Shown here in pieces: positions 43,356 through 52,515 of a stretch of DNA of 64,000 nt. Source of the DNA: Megasphaera_A sueciensis (lineage in GTDB: Bacteria; Bacillota; Negativicutes; Veillonellales; Megasphaeraceae); contig NZ_CP116939.1 of the NCBI RefSeq assembly GCF_050219315.1, forward strand, positions 2,170,001-2,234,000, written 5' to 3'. Position 1 is the stretch's first letter, and the number at the start of each line of letters is the position of its first letter. The position numbers were made by a program, and so were the translations under genes. Below the pieces are notes generated by a model. That model saw nothing but the letters and a program-made list of their open reading frames with translations, was not told the DNA's origin and did not search any database.

Positions 43356-44735
43356 CTATCTATTTTGAAGATCATCAAAGCCAATGATCCATGTGGCGAT
43401 GAAACCGGTAATATACGCTGTGACTAAGCCTAATAAATAGATAGGGATATTATCTGCAGCAGCAGCTAGGGGTAAGCCGGAAATTCCCAATGTTGCCGAA
43501 CCTACCATATAGGCAGCCTGAATAGCTCCGCCGCAAGCACCGCCGATACAAGCACCAATAAAAGGTTTTCCTAAAGGTAGTGTTACTCCATAAATGAGCG
43601 GTTCACCAATACCCATGAGACCCACTGGAAGGGAAGAAATAATCGTCTTTTTTAAACGATGATTTTTTGTTTTGATATATACGGCAATAGCGGCACCTAC
43701 CTGACCGCCGCCAGACATGGCCAAGATGGGCAAGAGAATCGTTACCCCATAGCGAGATAACAATTCTGCATGAATAGGAGTTAATCCTTGATGAATACCA
43801 AGCATAACCATTGGTAAAAAAGTTCCGCCTAAAATAAAACCAGTTAGGGCACCCCCTCTGCCGATGGATTCTGTAGCGGCAAAGCCAATTATTTCTGAAA
43901 GATACCCCCCGATAGGCTGACAGATAAATAAGGCGATGAAAGTGGAAATAAGTACGACGATAAGGGGGGTTAGAAAGAGGTCGAACATTTCGGGGATAAT
44001 TTTATGAAGGTGTTTTTCTAAAACAGAAGCAAAAAGTACGACGAGTAAGACGGCGATAATACCGCCTCTTCCCGGCACAAGAAAGCTGCCGAACACACTG
44101 ATATGGGTTAAACTTGGATGGGTGATAATGGCGGCCATAACACCGCCTAGCATGGGAGAACCGCCAAATTCTTTGGCAGCACTAATGCCGACGAACAAGT
44201 TTAGGCCCCAAAAGGCGGCATTGCCGGCAATTTCTAAAATTTGTATTATTGGCAGTGCAGCTAATAAAGGATTTAATTTTATACAGATATTTAACAGTCC
44301 TGTAATTAAGCCGCAAGCGATAAAAGCGGGAATAATAGGAATAAAAATATTAGATATTTTTTTTAGTATTAACTTTCCGGGAGTTGCATTTTTCTGTCGA
44401 ATTGTATCATGGAGAGCTTTACCGTCGCCGACTTGGGCATTTTGTGCCAGCTGGAAAAGTGTGTTTTCTTGCTCTCCTGTGGTATCGACTGGTTCTAATA
44501 AATTTTTGAATTCGGTGGTAACATTCGTGGCTTTTCCCGGACCTAAAATGATTTGCCATTCATCATTTATTTTGTTGACGCCGATAACGCCGGGGAGATT
44601 AAGAAAATCTTCTTTGACAAAATGTTCTTCTTGTACATGTAACCGCAGCCGTGTCATACAGTTTTGAACACGGATAATATTATTTGCAGGGCCGGTAATA
44701 GAAAAAATGGCTTGTGCTAATTCTTTATTAGTCAT
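43356..44735 (-). CDS. murP: PTS EIIBC, N-acetylmuramic acid type
   Basis: 459 aa from ATG 44735 (AAGAGG upstream). The EIIB domain (~1-75) contains the phosphocysteine in RVQNCMTRLRLHV. The EIIC domain (~110-455) has about ten membrane segments, including IIPAFIACGLITGLLN, GIHQGLTPIHAELL and GIGEPLIYGVTLPLGKPF. No EIIA domain is attached, so it must borrow one from another PTS as MurP does. The first bases overlap the murQ stop by eight. Position between murQ and mupG makes MurNAc or MurNAc-GlcNAc the substrate; sequence alone only says glucose/sucrose-family EIIBC. Confidence 0.88.
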   Translation of the reverse strand: MTNKELAQAIFSITGPANNIIRVQNCMTRLRLHVQEEHFVKEDFLNLPGVIGVNKINDEWQIILGPGKATNVTTEFKNLLEPVDTTGEQENTLFQLAQNAQVGDGKALHDTIRQKNATPGKLILKKISNIFIPIIPAFIACGLITGLLNICIKLNPLLAALPIIQILEIAGNAAFWGLNLFVGISAAKEFGGSPMLGGVMAAIITHPSLTHISVFGSFLVPGRGGIIAVLLVVLFASVLEKHLHKIIPEMFDLFLTPLIVVLISTFIALFICQPIGGYLSEIIGFAATESIGRGGALTGFILGGTFLPMVMLGIHQGLTPIHAELLSRYGVTILLPILAMSGGGQVGAAIAVYIKTKNHRLKKTIISSLPVGLMGIGEPLIYGVTLPLGKPFIGACIGGACGGAIQAAYMVGSATLGISGLPLAAAADNIPIYLLGLVTAYITGFIATWIIGFDDLQNR

Positions 44736-45645
44736 GATGCAACCTCTTTTTCTTTTGTAAAGCCAGATAAACATACCCGTTGCAAGCTGTTAATAAGGAG
44801 GAAGCCTCTTGTTTAGAGATATCCAGCGCGGCCGCAATAATTGCTTCCTTCGTATTATTGTTGGTTTTCGATAGTGCTGCAATCGCTGTTTCACGGTTGC
44901 AGCCGGCAGCTTTCATGACAATACGCAGGGCTCGTTCTTTTAATTTTTCATTAGAAGATTTGACATCTACCATCAGGTTGCCATATACCTTTCCTAATTT
45001 GATCATGATTCCGGTTGAAAGCATATTGAGGATCATTTTTTGCGCCGTGCCGGCCTTCATGCGGGTGGATCCAGTTATTACTTCAGGTCCGACGAGTGCG
45101 CATAAATCAATTTGTGCATAATGAGAGATACTTGAGTCCGGGGAACAATCAATAGAAATTGTCACAGCGCCGATAGAAGAGGCATAGGCTAATCCCCCTA
45201 ATACATACGGGGTTCTGCCGGAGGCGGATAGGCCGATGACAACATCGCGGTTCGTTAGATTTTTGGCTTTTAAATCAGATTCGCCCAACTCTTTTGCATC
45301 TTCGGAACCTTCTTTCGCTCGAAACATGGCATTGTATCCGCCGGCGATCAAACCTTGTATTGTTTGTGGGTCTGTTCCATAAGTAGGCGGGCATTCTACG
45401 GCATCCAAGATCCCCAAGCGTCCGGAAGTCCCGGCGCCTATGTAGAACAGACGGCCTCCTGCGCGAAGTGCAGGAGCGGTAAGATCAATAGCCGCGGCTA
45501 TCTGAGGAAGAATGCATTCAATTGCCTGAGCAACTTTTTTATCTTCATTATTTATGATACGTGTCATTTCTAGTGTTGAGACAGTATCAATTTGTTCACT
45601 AGCAGGGTTTGATTTTTCTGTATGGAGTTTTTCTAATTCGATCAT
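44728..45645 (-). CDS. murQ: N-acetylmuramic acid 6-phosphate etherase
   Basis: 305 aa cytoplasmic SIS-domain lyase that removes D-lactate from MurNAc-6-phosphate, giving GlcNAc-6-phosphate. LHTEKSNPASEQIDTVSTLEMTRIINNEDKKVAQAI opens the protein; RLFYIGAGTSGRLGILDAVECPPTYG and VIGLSASGRTPYVLGGL form the sugar site; ITGSTRMKAGTAQKMILNM and LMVDVKSSNEKLKERA follow. First gene of the unit, divergent from nagA (169 bp), which handles its product. Confidence 0.95.
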   Translation of the reverse strand: MIELEKLHTEKSNPASEQIDTVSTLEMTRIINNEDKKVAQAIECILPQIAAAIDLTAPALRAGGRLFYIGAGTSGRLGILDAVECPPTYGTDPQTIQGLIAGGYNAMFRAKEGSEDAKELGESDLKAKNLTNRDVVIGLSASGRTPYVLGGLAYASSIGAVTISIDCSPDSSISHYAQIDLCALVGPEVITGSTRMKAGTAQKMILNMLSTGIMIKLGKVYGNLMVDVKSSNEKLKERALRIVMKAAGCNRETAIAALSKTNNNTKEAIIAAALDISKQEASSLLTACNGYVYLALQKKKRLHHD

Positions 45646-45814
45646 ACGAAGACCCTTTCTGAATACTATAATATACTTTATTATAATGCTAAAACTACGG
45701 GGAAAGCAAAATATAAATAGTGATAAATTTTATAAGGAGACTGCATCCAAGGAAAAATATTGATATTCTATGATATACTAAAAGAAATATACATAGCAGT
45801 GGAGATGAAAGAAT

Positions 45815-46960
45815 ATGAAGGCGATTATTAATGGAATTATTATTTTGCCGCATGAACTGGCAACAGGTCAGGTACTCTTGTATGATGAAAAAATAAAAGG
45901 AATCATACCGAGGAATGAATGGCATGCCGGTCATTGTACAGATATTATAAATGCACAGGGAGGATTTGTATCGGCAGGATTTATCAATGAACATGTGCAT
46001 GGCTGCGGCGGTTATGATGTAATGGATGATACAGATGAAGCCTTGGAAACGATAAGCGAATTATTACCGCGGACAGGTGTTACGGCATTTGTTCCTACTA
46101 CAATGACCTATGATCGGCCGCGGGTCGAACGGATTTTAACGCGTATTAAACATTCACAGGGGAAAATCCAAGGAGCACATATTTTAGGAGCGCATATGGA
46201 AGGGCCGTTTATTAATGCTGAGTATAAAGGTGCGCAGGATGGAAAAAATATCGCAGCGCCTGATTTTTCATGGCTGGAAGGGTATAGAGAATGTATTAAA
46301 ATTATTACCTTGGCACCGGAAATGTGTTCCAATCATCAATTTTTAGACAAATGTGAAAAAAATAATATCTTGGTATCTATCGGGCACAGTGCCGCTTCTT
46401 ATGAGGACGTTCTGTCTGTTATGAGACATACTGCTGCTTGTCATATAACGCATCTATTCAATGCTATGCCGGCAATGCATCACCGTGCGCCTGGAATTAT
46501 CGGAGCGGCCTTTACAGAAGATAAAATTCGTTGTGAACTCATTTGCGATAATCTCCATGTACACCCGGCAATGCAGAAACTTGTATACAAAGTGAAGGGA
46601 CGTGATGGAATTATTCTTATTACAGATTCCATGAGAGCTTGTCTTTTAGGTGATGGGAAGTCGGAGCTCGGGGGACAGGATGTATTTGTTGAAAAGGGAC
46701 AGGCACGTTTGGCAGATGGAGCATTGGCTGGCAGTGTGTTGACTATGGATAAAGCTGTGATGAATTTTTTAAGTAATACAGGTGCTTCTTTACCAGATAC
46801 GATTGCCATGGTCACCATTAATCCGGCTAAAGATCTAGGGGTCTATGATCATATGGGATCGCTGGAAGCAGGTAAGAATGCTGATGTTACAATTTTTGAT
46901 GAAAATGGTAACATACAATATACTGTTATTAACGGAAAGACGGTATTTAGCGAGATGTAG
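45815..46960 (+). CDS. nagA: N-acetylglucosamine-6-phosphate deacetylase
   Basis: 381 aa amidohydrolase giving glucosamine 6-phosphate and acetate. NEHVHGCGGYDVMD corresponds to the usual HxHG metal region, GAHMEGPFIN holds the metal Glu, SIGHSAASYEDV and CHITHLFNAMPAMHHRAPGIIGA hold the His ligands, and ILITDSMRA the catalytic Asp; the end has VTINPAKDLGVYDHMGSLEAGKNADV. It takes the murQ product and sits divergently beside murQ. No nagB is in the window. Confidence 0.95.
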   Translation: MKAIINGIIILPHELATGQVLLYDEKIKGIIPRNEWHAGHCTDIINAQGGFVSAGFINEHVHGCGGYDVMDDTDEALETISELLPRTGVTAFVPTTMTYDRPRVERILTRIKHSQGKIQGAHILGAHMEGPFINAEYKGAQDGKNIAAPDFSWLEGYRECIKIITLAPEMCSNHQFLDKCEKNNILVSIGHSAASYEDVLSVMRHTAACHITHLFNAMPAMHHRAPGIIGAAFTEDKIRCELICDNLHVHPAMQKLVYKVKGRDGIILITDSMRACLLGDGKSELGGQDVFVEKGQARLADGALAGSVLTMDKAVMNFLSNTGASLPDTIAMVTINPAKDLGVYDHMGSLEAGKNADVTIFDENGNIQYTVINGKTVFSEM

Positions 46961-47000
46961 TAGCTGAGATATAGTCTTCTATATACCGTATAAGAGTACA

Positions 47001-47048
47001 AGATATAACGAACGCCTCCCATTTTATTTGGAGGCGTTCGTTATATCT
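47001..47048. terminator. bidirectional intrinsic terminator
   Basis: 19-bp perfect stem (47001-47019 with 47030-47048), 10-nt loop, between convergent nagA and the Crp/Fnr gene. Confidence 0.92.
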
Positions 47049-47092
47049 AAAAAAGAAGTTGTCATTAAAAATTCAATGATAATCTAGGAAGG

Positions 47093-47746
47093 TTAGTAAA
47101 ACTCTTTTCCTTCAAATATTTCCCGTAATTTTTGGCGGTCCAATATTCGAATATGCTTATATTCTTGAATGAGCATATCTTTTTCCACTAAATTGTTCAT
47201 GACCCGGGTTGTTGTTACTCTGCTCATGCCGGTCACAGCAGCAATTTGTTCATGTGTTAAATTTACTTTATCATCATTTTCATCGGTTATAGAATACAAG
47301 AGACATGCTATTTTTTCTTCATTTTTTATAAATTGAGCATAGAAAATCCAACTATGCAGCAATGTTATTTTTTTCATAAAAAAAGATAATAATTCGTGCA
47401 TGCTTTCATCATCATTCATACATGCCCGAAGCAATATCTTGGCATCTAACCGATAGGTATTTAGTTTTGTCATAGCACCTGCACAAACGATACGGATAGA
47501 CGGCGTTGCAAATATTTCTTCGCCGGCTAAGTTATTATTGGAGAAATAGCATAATGTACGTTCACTGCCATCTGGATAAGGAAGGAATGCGCGCAGGCGG
47601 CCGTCAATAATATAATATAAATAATCAGCAGGATCATTTTTCATAAATAAAATTTCTCCAGATTGAAAAGTCTTTTTTTGACCGTATTCTTTGAATATTT
47701 CGGGAATACACAGCAGATTTGGCTGGAATAAATCATTGGTAGACAT
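47093..47746 (-). CDS. Crp/Fnr-family transcriptional regulator
   Basis: 217 aa. Cyclic-nucleotide-binding-type barrel at ~10-125 (FQSGEILFMKNDPADYLYYIIDGRLRAFLPYPDGSERTLCYFSNNNLAGEE), a dimer helix, and a C-terminal winged helix (LTHEQIAAVTGMSRVTTTRVMNNLVEKDML). The four-cysteine N-terminal cluster of true FNR is absent, so it senses something else, possibly haem, redox or a small ligand. GGAAGG before the ATG. Divergent from the hydroxyacid reductase gene at 48216. Confidence 0.9.
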   Translation of the reverse strand: MSTNDLFQPNLLCIPEIFKEYGQKKTFQSGEILFMKNDPADYLYYIIDGRLRAFLPYPDGSERTLCYFSNNNLAGEEIFATPSIRIVCAGAMTKLNTYRLDAKILLRACMNDDESMHELLSFFMKKITLLHSWIFYAQFIKNEEKIACLLYSITDENDDKVNLTHEQIAAVTGMSRVTTTRVMNNLVEKDMLIQEYKHIRILDRQKLREIFEGKEFY

Positions 47747-47856
47747 GTTGGTACCTTCCCTTCCATGGATAATATTACACGGATGTTCTTGATGAAATTA
47801 TAACATAAAATAATGACATTGTAATAGATTATACAGAAGTATTTTTTACAAAATAG

Positions 47857-47899
47857 TATAATAGAGATGAAAATTTATCATAATAATTGCCGATAAATT
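47857..47899 (+). promoter_or_regulatory. TATAAT followed by a perfect AATTTATC-N12-GATAAATT dyad
   Basis: TATAAT at 47857-47862 and, just downstream at 47872-47879 and 47892-47899, an 8-bp inverted repeat in operator position. The adjacent Crp/Fnr regulator is the simplest candidate binder. No good -35 element is visible. Confidence 0.35.
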
Positions 47900-48215
47900 A
47901 TTTATGGAAAGTAATTGATTGTAAATAGTGTTGAAGAAGGGGTGATTTACAACCGTTAGATTTTTAGAGATGATCGAAAGGGAGTTCCTGTGATTGGAAC
48001 TATAATTTAAGAGTACAGTTTTCATATGAGAAATATGCTGGATAAACTCGAGCGCGTATGTCTGTTATAACGGGAAAATTTGTTCATTGTGCAGGTGTTG
48101 TGCCAATACATCAAAAGTTCATTCAATGGTATAAGCCACTGATGTGGCAGGGAAAGCACATAAGATCATAGTTTTTTATTTATATTATTATAAGAGGAAA
48201 AAGGAGTTGTTCAAA
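47900..48215 (+). other. long gene-free leader
   Basis: About 315 bp between the dyad and the next start codon. I see no ORF with a ribosome site, no terminator hairpin and no riboswitch core that I can name. Confidence 0.3.
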
Positions 48216-49100
48216 ATGAAAATTGGTTTTTTAGGATTAGGTGTCATGGGTCTTCCCATGGCAAAAAATGTGATTAAAAAATCAGGTTGTGAATTGTATG
48301 GATTTGATGTTGTCCAAGAAAGACTGGATGAATTAGAAGCAGCGGGCGGACATGCTATCAGTGATCAGACAGAGATTTACAAAAATTGTGATGTAATCAT
48401 GCAGATGCTGCCAACACATCCTATTATTATCAATTCTATTGAAAAAGCGATTGCATATGGCAAACCGGGCAACATTATCATTGATTTATCTTCGACAGCA
48501 CCGAATATTATTATTGATATGTACCAAAAGGTTAAAGCTGCGGGAATGTCACTGTTGGATTCTCCTGTAAGCGGGGGAAATCCGAAGGCGATTGATGGTA
48601 CGCTGGCAATTATGACAGGAGGAGATAAAGATATTTATGATCGGGTAGAACCTCTTTTACAATGTATGGGAATTCCTGTGTATACGGGAGGAACAGGCAG
48701 CGGAGATGTTACGAAACTGGTCAATAATACGATTGCCGGAGCCTATATGGTTGCTGTTGCTGAAGGCTATGCATTTGCTGCTAAAGCGGGTATTGATTTG
48801 CAGACAACGTTTGAAGCAACAAGGTATGGATTTGCCGGCGGACCAGCCTATGAAAATAAAGTTCCTAAAATGCTTGCCCGTGATTATGAACCAGGCGCGC
48901 GGATTGCAGTTCATCGCAAAGATATCATTAATGCAAAGCATTATGCTCATCATCTGGATATTGATTTACCAATGACGGATGTTGTGCTTATGGTGATGGA
49001 CTGGATGAATGATAATGGACATATCAATGAAGACCAGGCAGCGATGGTCAAGTATTTTGAAGAAAAAATGAATGTTAAAGTAGGCAAAGAAAATAAATAA
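48216..49100 (+). CDS. 2-hydroxy-3-oxopropionate reductase / beta-hydroxyacid dehydrogenase
   Basis: 294 aa from ATG 48216 (AAAGGAG nine bases upstream); the longer reading from 48144 has none. MKIGFLGLGVMGLPMAKNVIKK is the NAD(P) fold, DSPVSGGNPKAIDGTLAIMTGG the substrate motif, and TKLVNNTIAGAYMVAVAEGYAFAAKAGID holds the catalytic Lys of the family. It resembles GarR-type tartronate semialdehyde reductases, which make glycerate from glucarate/galactarate breakdown. No dehydratase or aldolase of that route is adjacent, so another beta-hydroxyacid is possible. Confidence 0.88.
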   Translation: MKIGFLGLGVMGLPMAKNVIKKSGCELYGFDVVQERLDELEAAGGHAISDQTEIYKNCDVIMQMLPTHPIIINSIEKAIAYGKPGNIIIDLSSTAPNIIIDMYQKVKAAGMSLLDSPVSGGNPKAIDGTLAIMTGGDKDIYDRVEPLLQCMGIPVYTGGTGSGDVTKLVNNTIAGAYMVAVAEGYAFAAKAGIDLQTTFEATRYGFAGGPAYENKVPKMLARDYEPGARIAVHRKDIINAKHYAHHLDIDLPMTDVVLMVMDWMNDNGHINEDQAAMVKYFEEKMNVKVGKENK

Positions 49101-49114
49101 ATATGTTTCCCCGT

Positions 49115-49146
49115 AAAGGGTCGCATTTCTGCGCGGCCCTTTTTTG
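49115..49146 (+). terminator. intrinsic terminator
   Basis: AAAGGG...CCCTTT stem with a small bulge (49115-49125 with 49130-49142) and a T run. Confidence 0.8.
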
Positions 49147-49211
49147 CCGAAAAGAAAAAATTTAGTATAATGTAAAGTATATAATCGTATCTGGCGGGAG
49201 GGGATGTATAT

Positions 49212-50345
49212 ATGAAAATAAATAAAGTTATTGCAAGTATAGTGTTGATAAGCATGACGGTCTGTTTCAGCGGCTGTAAACAGGAAGTACAAAATGAAGC
49301 GCAGTCATCAGTGCAGCATCATACGATAAATGAACAAGCAGCGCAGATAGTGTCACATATGAGTGATACTCAAAAAATAGGGCAGCTTATGATGATCGGT
49401 ATTACTGGTCCGGTGGTAGATATAAAAACAGACCATGCATTGGCTAAATATAAATTTGGTAATGTTATTTTATTTGACCGAAATATGCAAAATCAAAATC
49501 AGGTAAAAAAACTTACAGCAGATTTACAAGAAAAAATCGGTATAAATAGTGGGATTTTTCCATTTATTGCTCTTGATCAAGAAGGTGGGGCTGTACTGCG
49601 GATGCGCAGCCATTTTCCGGAGGTTCCTAGTGAACAAGAATTAGGTCAAAGAAAACTTTTAGAGACGAAAGTATGGGCAGAGACCACGGGTAAAGAATTA
49701 AAACAATTGGGTATAAATGTCAATTTTTCTCCTGTTGTGGATTTAGGATTATCTCATGGGCGATCTTATAGTGAGAATCCGGACGTGGTCTTGACTTATG
49801 CAGAACAAGCTTGTACGGGGTACAAAGAAACAGGTATTTTATGCGTTCTTAAACATTTTCCCGGTATCGGCAAGGCAGAAATAGATCCTCATATGGACGG
49901 GGGCAGTGTAGATGCTGAACGGGAACAATTAGAGCAGGAGGATTTAAAACCCTTCAGAGATTTGATACAGCATATGGATAATAAAAATATGTTTGTCATG
50001 GTTTCTAATATGACTTTTCCGGCATTGGATATGCAATATCCGGCATGTGTATCAGAAAAAATCATGACTGATATATTACGTAATCAGTATAAATATAAAG
50101 GACTTATTTTAACGGATGATATGGAAATGGGGGCGATGTCTAAGCACTATACTTTTTCTCAAATGGGAGTTATGGCAATTAAAGCTGGTGCAGATATTAT
50201 TTTAGTTTGTCATGATTATGAGCATGAACAAGAAGTCTATAAAGGACTGCTGAAAGCCTATCGCAGCGGAGAATTGTCTCGGGATAAGATAGATAAAAAG
50301 GTACTGCGGATTGTAGAAATGAAATTAGCGTATAATGACAAATAA
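49212..50345 (+). CDS. glycoside hydrolase family 3 lipoprotein, NagZ-like beta-N-acetylhexosaminidase
   Basis: 377 aa. A signal peptide ends in the lipobox FSGC (Cys22), so the enzyme is exported and lipid-anchored, unlike cytoplasmic NagZ of enterobacteria. The GH3 barrel has KIGQLMMIGITG, PFIALDQEGGAVLRM, VNFSPVVDLG, the loop KHFPGIGKAEIDPHMD with the Asp-His pair used as general acid by NagZ enzymes (the family usually has KHFPGHG; here Ile replaces that His), and the nucleophile Asp in LILTDDMEMGAM. No second GH3 domain. It probably removes GlcNAc from muropeptides outside the membrane, feeding the MurNAc uptake genes upstream. Confidence 0.88.
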   Translation: MKINKVIASIVLISMTVCFSGCKQEVQNEAQSSVQHHTINEQAAQIVSHMSDTQKIGQLMMIGITGPVVDIKTDHALAKYKFGNVILFDRNMQNQNQVKKLTADLQEKIGINSGIFPFIALDQEGGAVLRMRSHFPEVPSEQELGQRKLLETKVWAETTGKELKQLGINVNFSPVVDLGLSHGRSYSENPDVVLTYAEQACTGYKETGILCVLKHFPGIGKAEIDPHMDGGSVDAEREQLEQEDLKPFRDLIQHMDNKNMFVMVSNMTFPALDMQYPACVSEKIMTDILRNQYKYKGLILTDDMEMGAMSKHYTFSQMGVMAIKAGADIILVCHDYEHEQEVYKGLLKAYRSGELSRDKIDKKVLRIVEMKLAYNDK

Positions 50346-50389
50346 ATTAATATCAATTATATATATAATAATAAAAGGCGGGAAAAATA

Positions 50390-51160
50390 ATGAAAGTTAC
50401 ACTTATAGGCAATGCCGGGGTATGGCTGAGGGATACGGGATTATCTATAGTAATTGACGGGTTATACGGGAAAAATGAATTTTTCAGTGAGCCGCTGCAT
50501 GAGATGGATGCAGCGGCGGAGGGAACTGCATCTATGTTCCGGCATATTCGAACATTGGTATTTACTCATCGGCATGAAGATCATTTTAATGCTGCTTATG
50601 TTAATACTTATCTTATGCATAATACTGTGCAAAATGTATATATTCCTAAGGTAACGGAACCACCCAATCAATATGAAGATGTAGGTGTTGTAGTACCCGG
50701 CAGATCGGGGGCCAGAATTTTTTCTATAGGAGAACGTGATGAAGAAATATACTATGATAGGCTTTCTGAAGACAGCTGGATTATATTTTTTAAAACAATC
50801 CATATGGGAGGACCGCAGTATAATGCGCGGCATTATGGAGTTATTATTATATCATCAGGGTATAGTTATCTTTTTATGGCAGATACGGATTGGACATATT
50901 CGGTAAAAAATGTGGTACAATTGTTAAAAGATACAACGTTAAAAGCTGCGTTTATCAATCCACTATCTTACATGGACGCCCGTGGAAAACAATGGCTGTC
51001 CTATCTTCATGTGCCAAATGTGGTTATATATCATGTGCCGTATGAAGAATCAGACAAAAGCGGTATGCGGAAACTGGTGCGGCGAGAATTGACTTCTCCC
51101 GTTTCCCGCTCGTGGAGGCTGCAGGCACTTACAGAAAAAATGCAGACTATCATTATATAA
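50390..51160 (+). CDS. metallo-beta-lactamase-fold hydrolase
   Basis: 256 aa. The metal motif THRHEDHFN (HxHxDH) is at residues ~63-71, preceded by IGNAGVWLRDTGLSIVIDGLYG, a strand pair typical of UlaG/YycJ-distant MBL proteins. ADTDWTY and a late YHVPYEES supply further ligands. No signal peptide. The substrate is unknown. Located 44 bp after the NagZ-like gene on the same strand, so possibly in the same transcript, and upstream of an HD-GYP gene. Confidence 0.8.
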   Translation: MKVTLIGNAGVWLRDTGLSIVIDGLYGKNEFFSEPLHEMDAAAEGTASMFRHIRTLVFTHRHEDHFNAAYVNTYLMHNTVQNVYIPKVTEPPNQYEDVGVVVPGRSGARIFSIGERDEEIYYDRLSEDSWIIFFKTIHMGGPQYNARHYGVIIISSGYSYLFMADTDWTYSVKNVVQLLKDTTLKAAFINPLSYMDARGKQWLSYLHVPNVVIYHVPYEESDKSGMRKLVRRELTSPVSRSWRLQALTEKMQTIII

Positions 51161-51222
51161 AATAATATGTCGGTGTCCTTGATATAGAAAATAAGCATCA
51201 CTGGTTCATAAAGGAGGTTATT

Positions 51223-52458
51223 ATGGATTTCTTTATTAGCCCTATTCAATTACTGCAAAGTATATCATTAGCCTTAGAATTATCAGCAGGCGGATTATCC
51301 AGTCACCAATGGAGAGTTGCCATGATAGCGGATCATATGGCAGATAAAATGGAGTTAACACGTGAAGAGAGACAAATGCTGGTACATGTTTCCCTTATTC
51401 ATGATATTGGAGCGGCTGCCAGCTGGAAAAAAGTAGCAGGACTTCAAGTTGTAAAAAGCGCGGATTTATATACGCATGCGTATGCGGGATATAAGCTGCT
51501 GAAAAACTCTGCAGCATTTCATGATATGGCTCCGTATGTTCGATATCATCATGATCGTTGGGATGGGAATAATGTATCTGGATTGGCAGGAGAACAAATT
51601 CCGCTACTAAGCCGGATTGTTTGTCTTTCTGATAATGTGGCTATACAGATTGATTCGCAACGATTTATTTTTGATCAGGTCCCGGATATTCTGGAAAGTA
51701 TACGTGAAGAAAGCGGGACATACTTTCAACCGGAGTTGGTTGATGTATTTCTTCAGATAGCTCAACCAGAAGGATTTTGGCTTGATTTGGTCAACGCCTA
51801 TGCGTTTCCTGAATTTTTTAAGCGGGTTGGCCGATATGGAGATATTTGTTATTCACTAAAGGATGTCATGGATATAGCGGAAATATTGGCAACTGTTGTT
51901 GATTGGAATGATCCGTTTACCGGCAGTCATTCCCGCAGGGTTGCGGTTATTTCTGAATACTTGGCAAGTCAAAAAGGGTTTTGCGCGGATGAAGTAAAGT
52001 TGATGCGCATTGCGGGATTGCTCCATGATATAGGAAAATTAGCGGTTTCCCGCACTATTTTGGAAAAGCCCGATAGATTGACTAGTTCAGAGTTTTATAT
52101 TGTTAAGCAGCACCCCTATTATACGTATCATATTCTTCATAACATTGAAGGCCTTCAAGATGTTGCAGTGTGGGCGGCGTATCATCATGAAACATTAGAT
52201 GGAAAAGGCTATCCGTTCCGAATCAAGGGAGAGTCATTGTCTTTAGGATCCCGTATTGTTGCGGTGGCGGACATTTTTACGGCACTTACGGAGAAACGTC
52301 CATATCATGCCACGATGGAGCAGGATGCGGTACGACAAATAATGCAGGGAATGGCGCAGCATGGTAAAATTGATGGCTCGTTGGTGGCGGTGTTATTCCA
52401 TGATCCTGAAAAAATTAATTATTTGATTGATCATGTTTTTGCGGTACAAAAAAAATAG
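51223..52458 (+). CDS. HD-GYP domain protein, possible cyclic-di-GMP phosphodiesterase
   Basis: 411 aa with two HD-type halves. The N-terminal half (~15-200) has SSHQWRVAMIADHM and LIHDIGAAASW. The C-terminal half (~215-405) is a full HD-GYP domain: GSHSRRVAVISEYL, LLHDIGKLAVSRTILEKPDRLTSSEFYIVKQHPYYTYHIL, HHETLDGKGYPFRI (the GYP motif), and RIVAVADIFTALTEKRPYH. No membrane helix or sensor domain. HD-GYP enzymes hydrolyse c-di-GMP or related dinucleotides; whether this host uses c-di-GMP is not visible here. AGGAGG before the ATG. Confidence 0.9.
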   Translation: MDFFISPIQLLQSISLALELSAGGLSSHQWRVAMIADHMADKMELTREERQMLVHVSLIHDIGAAASWKKVAGLQVVKSADLYTHAYAGYKLLKNSAAFHDMAPYVRYHHDRWDGNNVSGLAGEQIPLLSRIVCLSDNVAIQIDSQRFIFDQVPDILESIREESGTYFQPELVDVFLQIAQPEGFWLDLVNAYAFPEFFKRVGRYGDICYSLKDVMDIAEILATVVDWNDPFTGSHSRRVAVISEYLASQKGFCADEVKLMRIAGLLHDIGKLAVSRTILEKPDRLTSSEFYIVKQHPYYTYHILHNIEGLQDVAVWAAYHHETLDGKGYPFRIKGESLSLGSRIVAVADIFTALTEKRPYHATMEQDAVRQIMQGMAQHGKIDGSLVAVLFHDPEKINYLIDHVFAVQKK

Positions 52459-52515
52459 AAGCATATAAAGAAAGCTATACCCAATTTGGGATATAGCTTT
52501 CTTTATGTGCTTCTA
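52456..52515. terminator. bidirectional intrinsic terminator
   Basis: Nearly perfect ~24-bp stem (52456-52480 with 52491-52515, one mismatch). It overlaps the stop codons of the convergent HD-GYP and NifX-like genes. Confidence 0.88.

Noticed and set aside
48058..48171. 37-residue frame in the leader of the hydroxyacid reductase gene
   Set aside because: Starts without a ribosome site and has no recognisable features.
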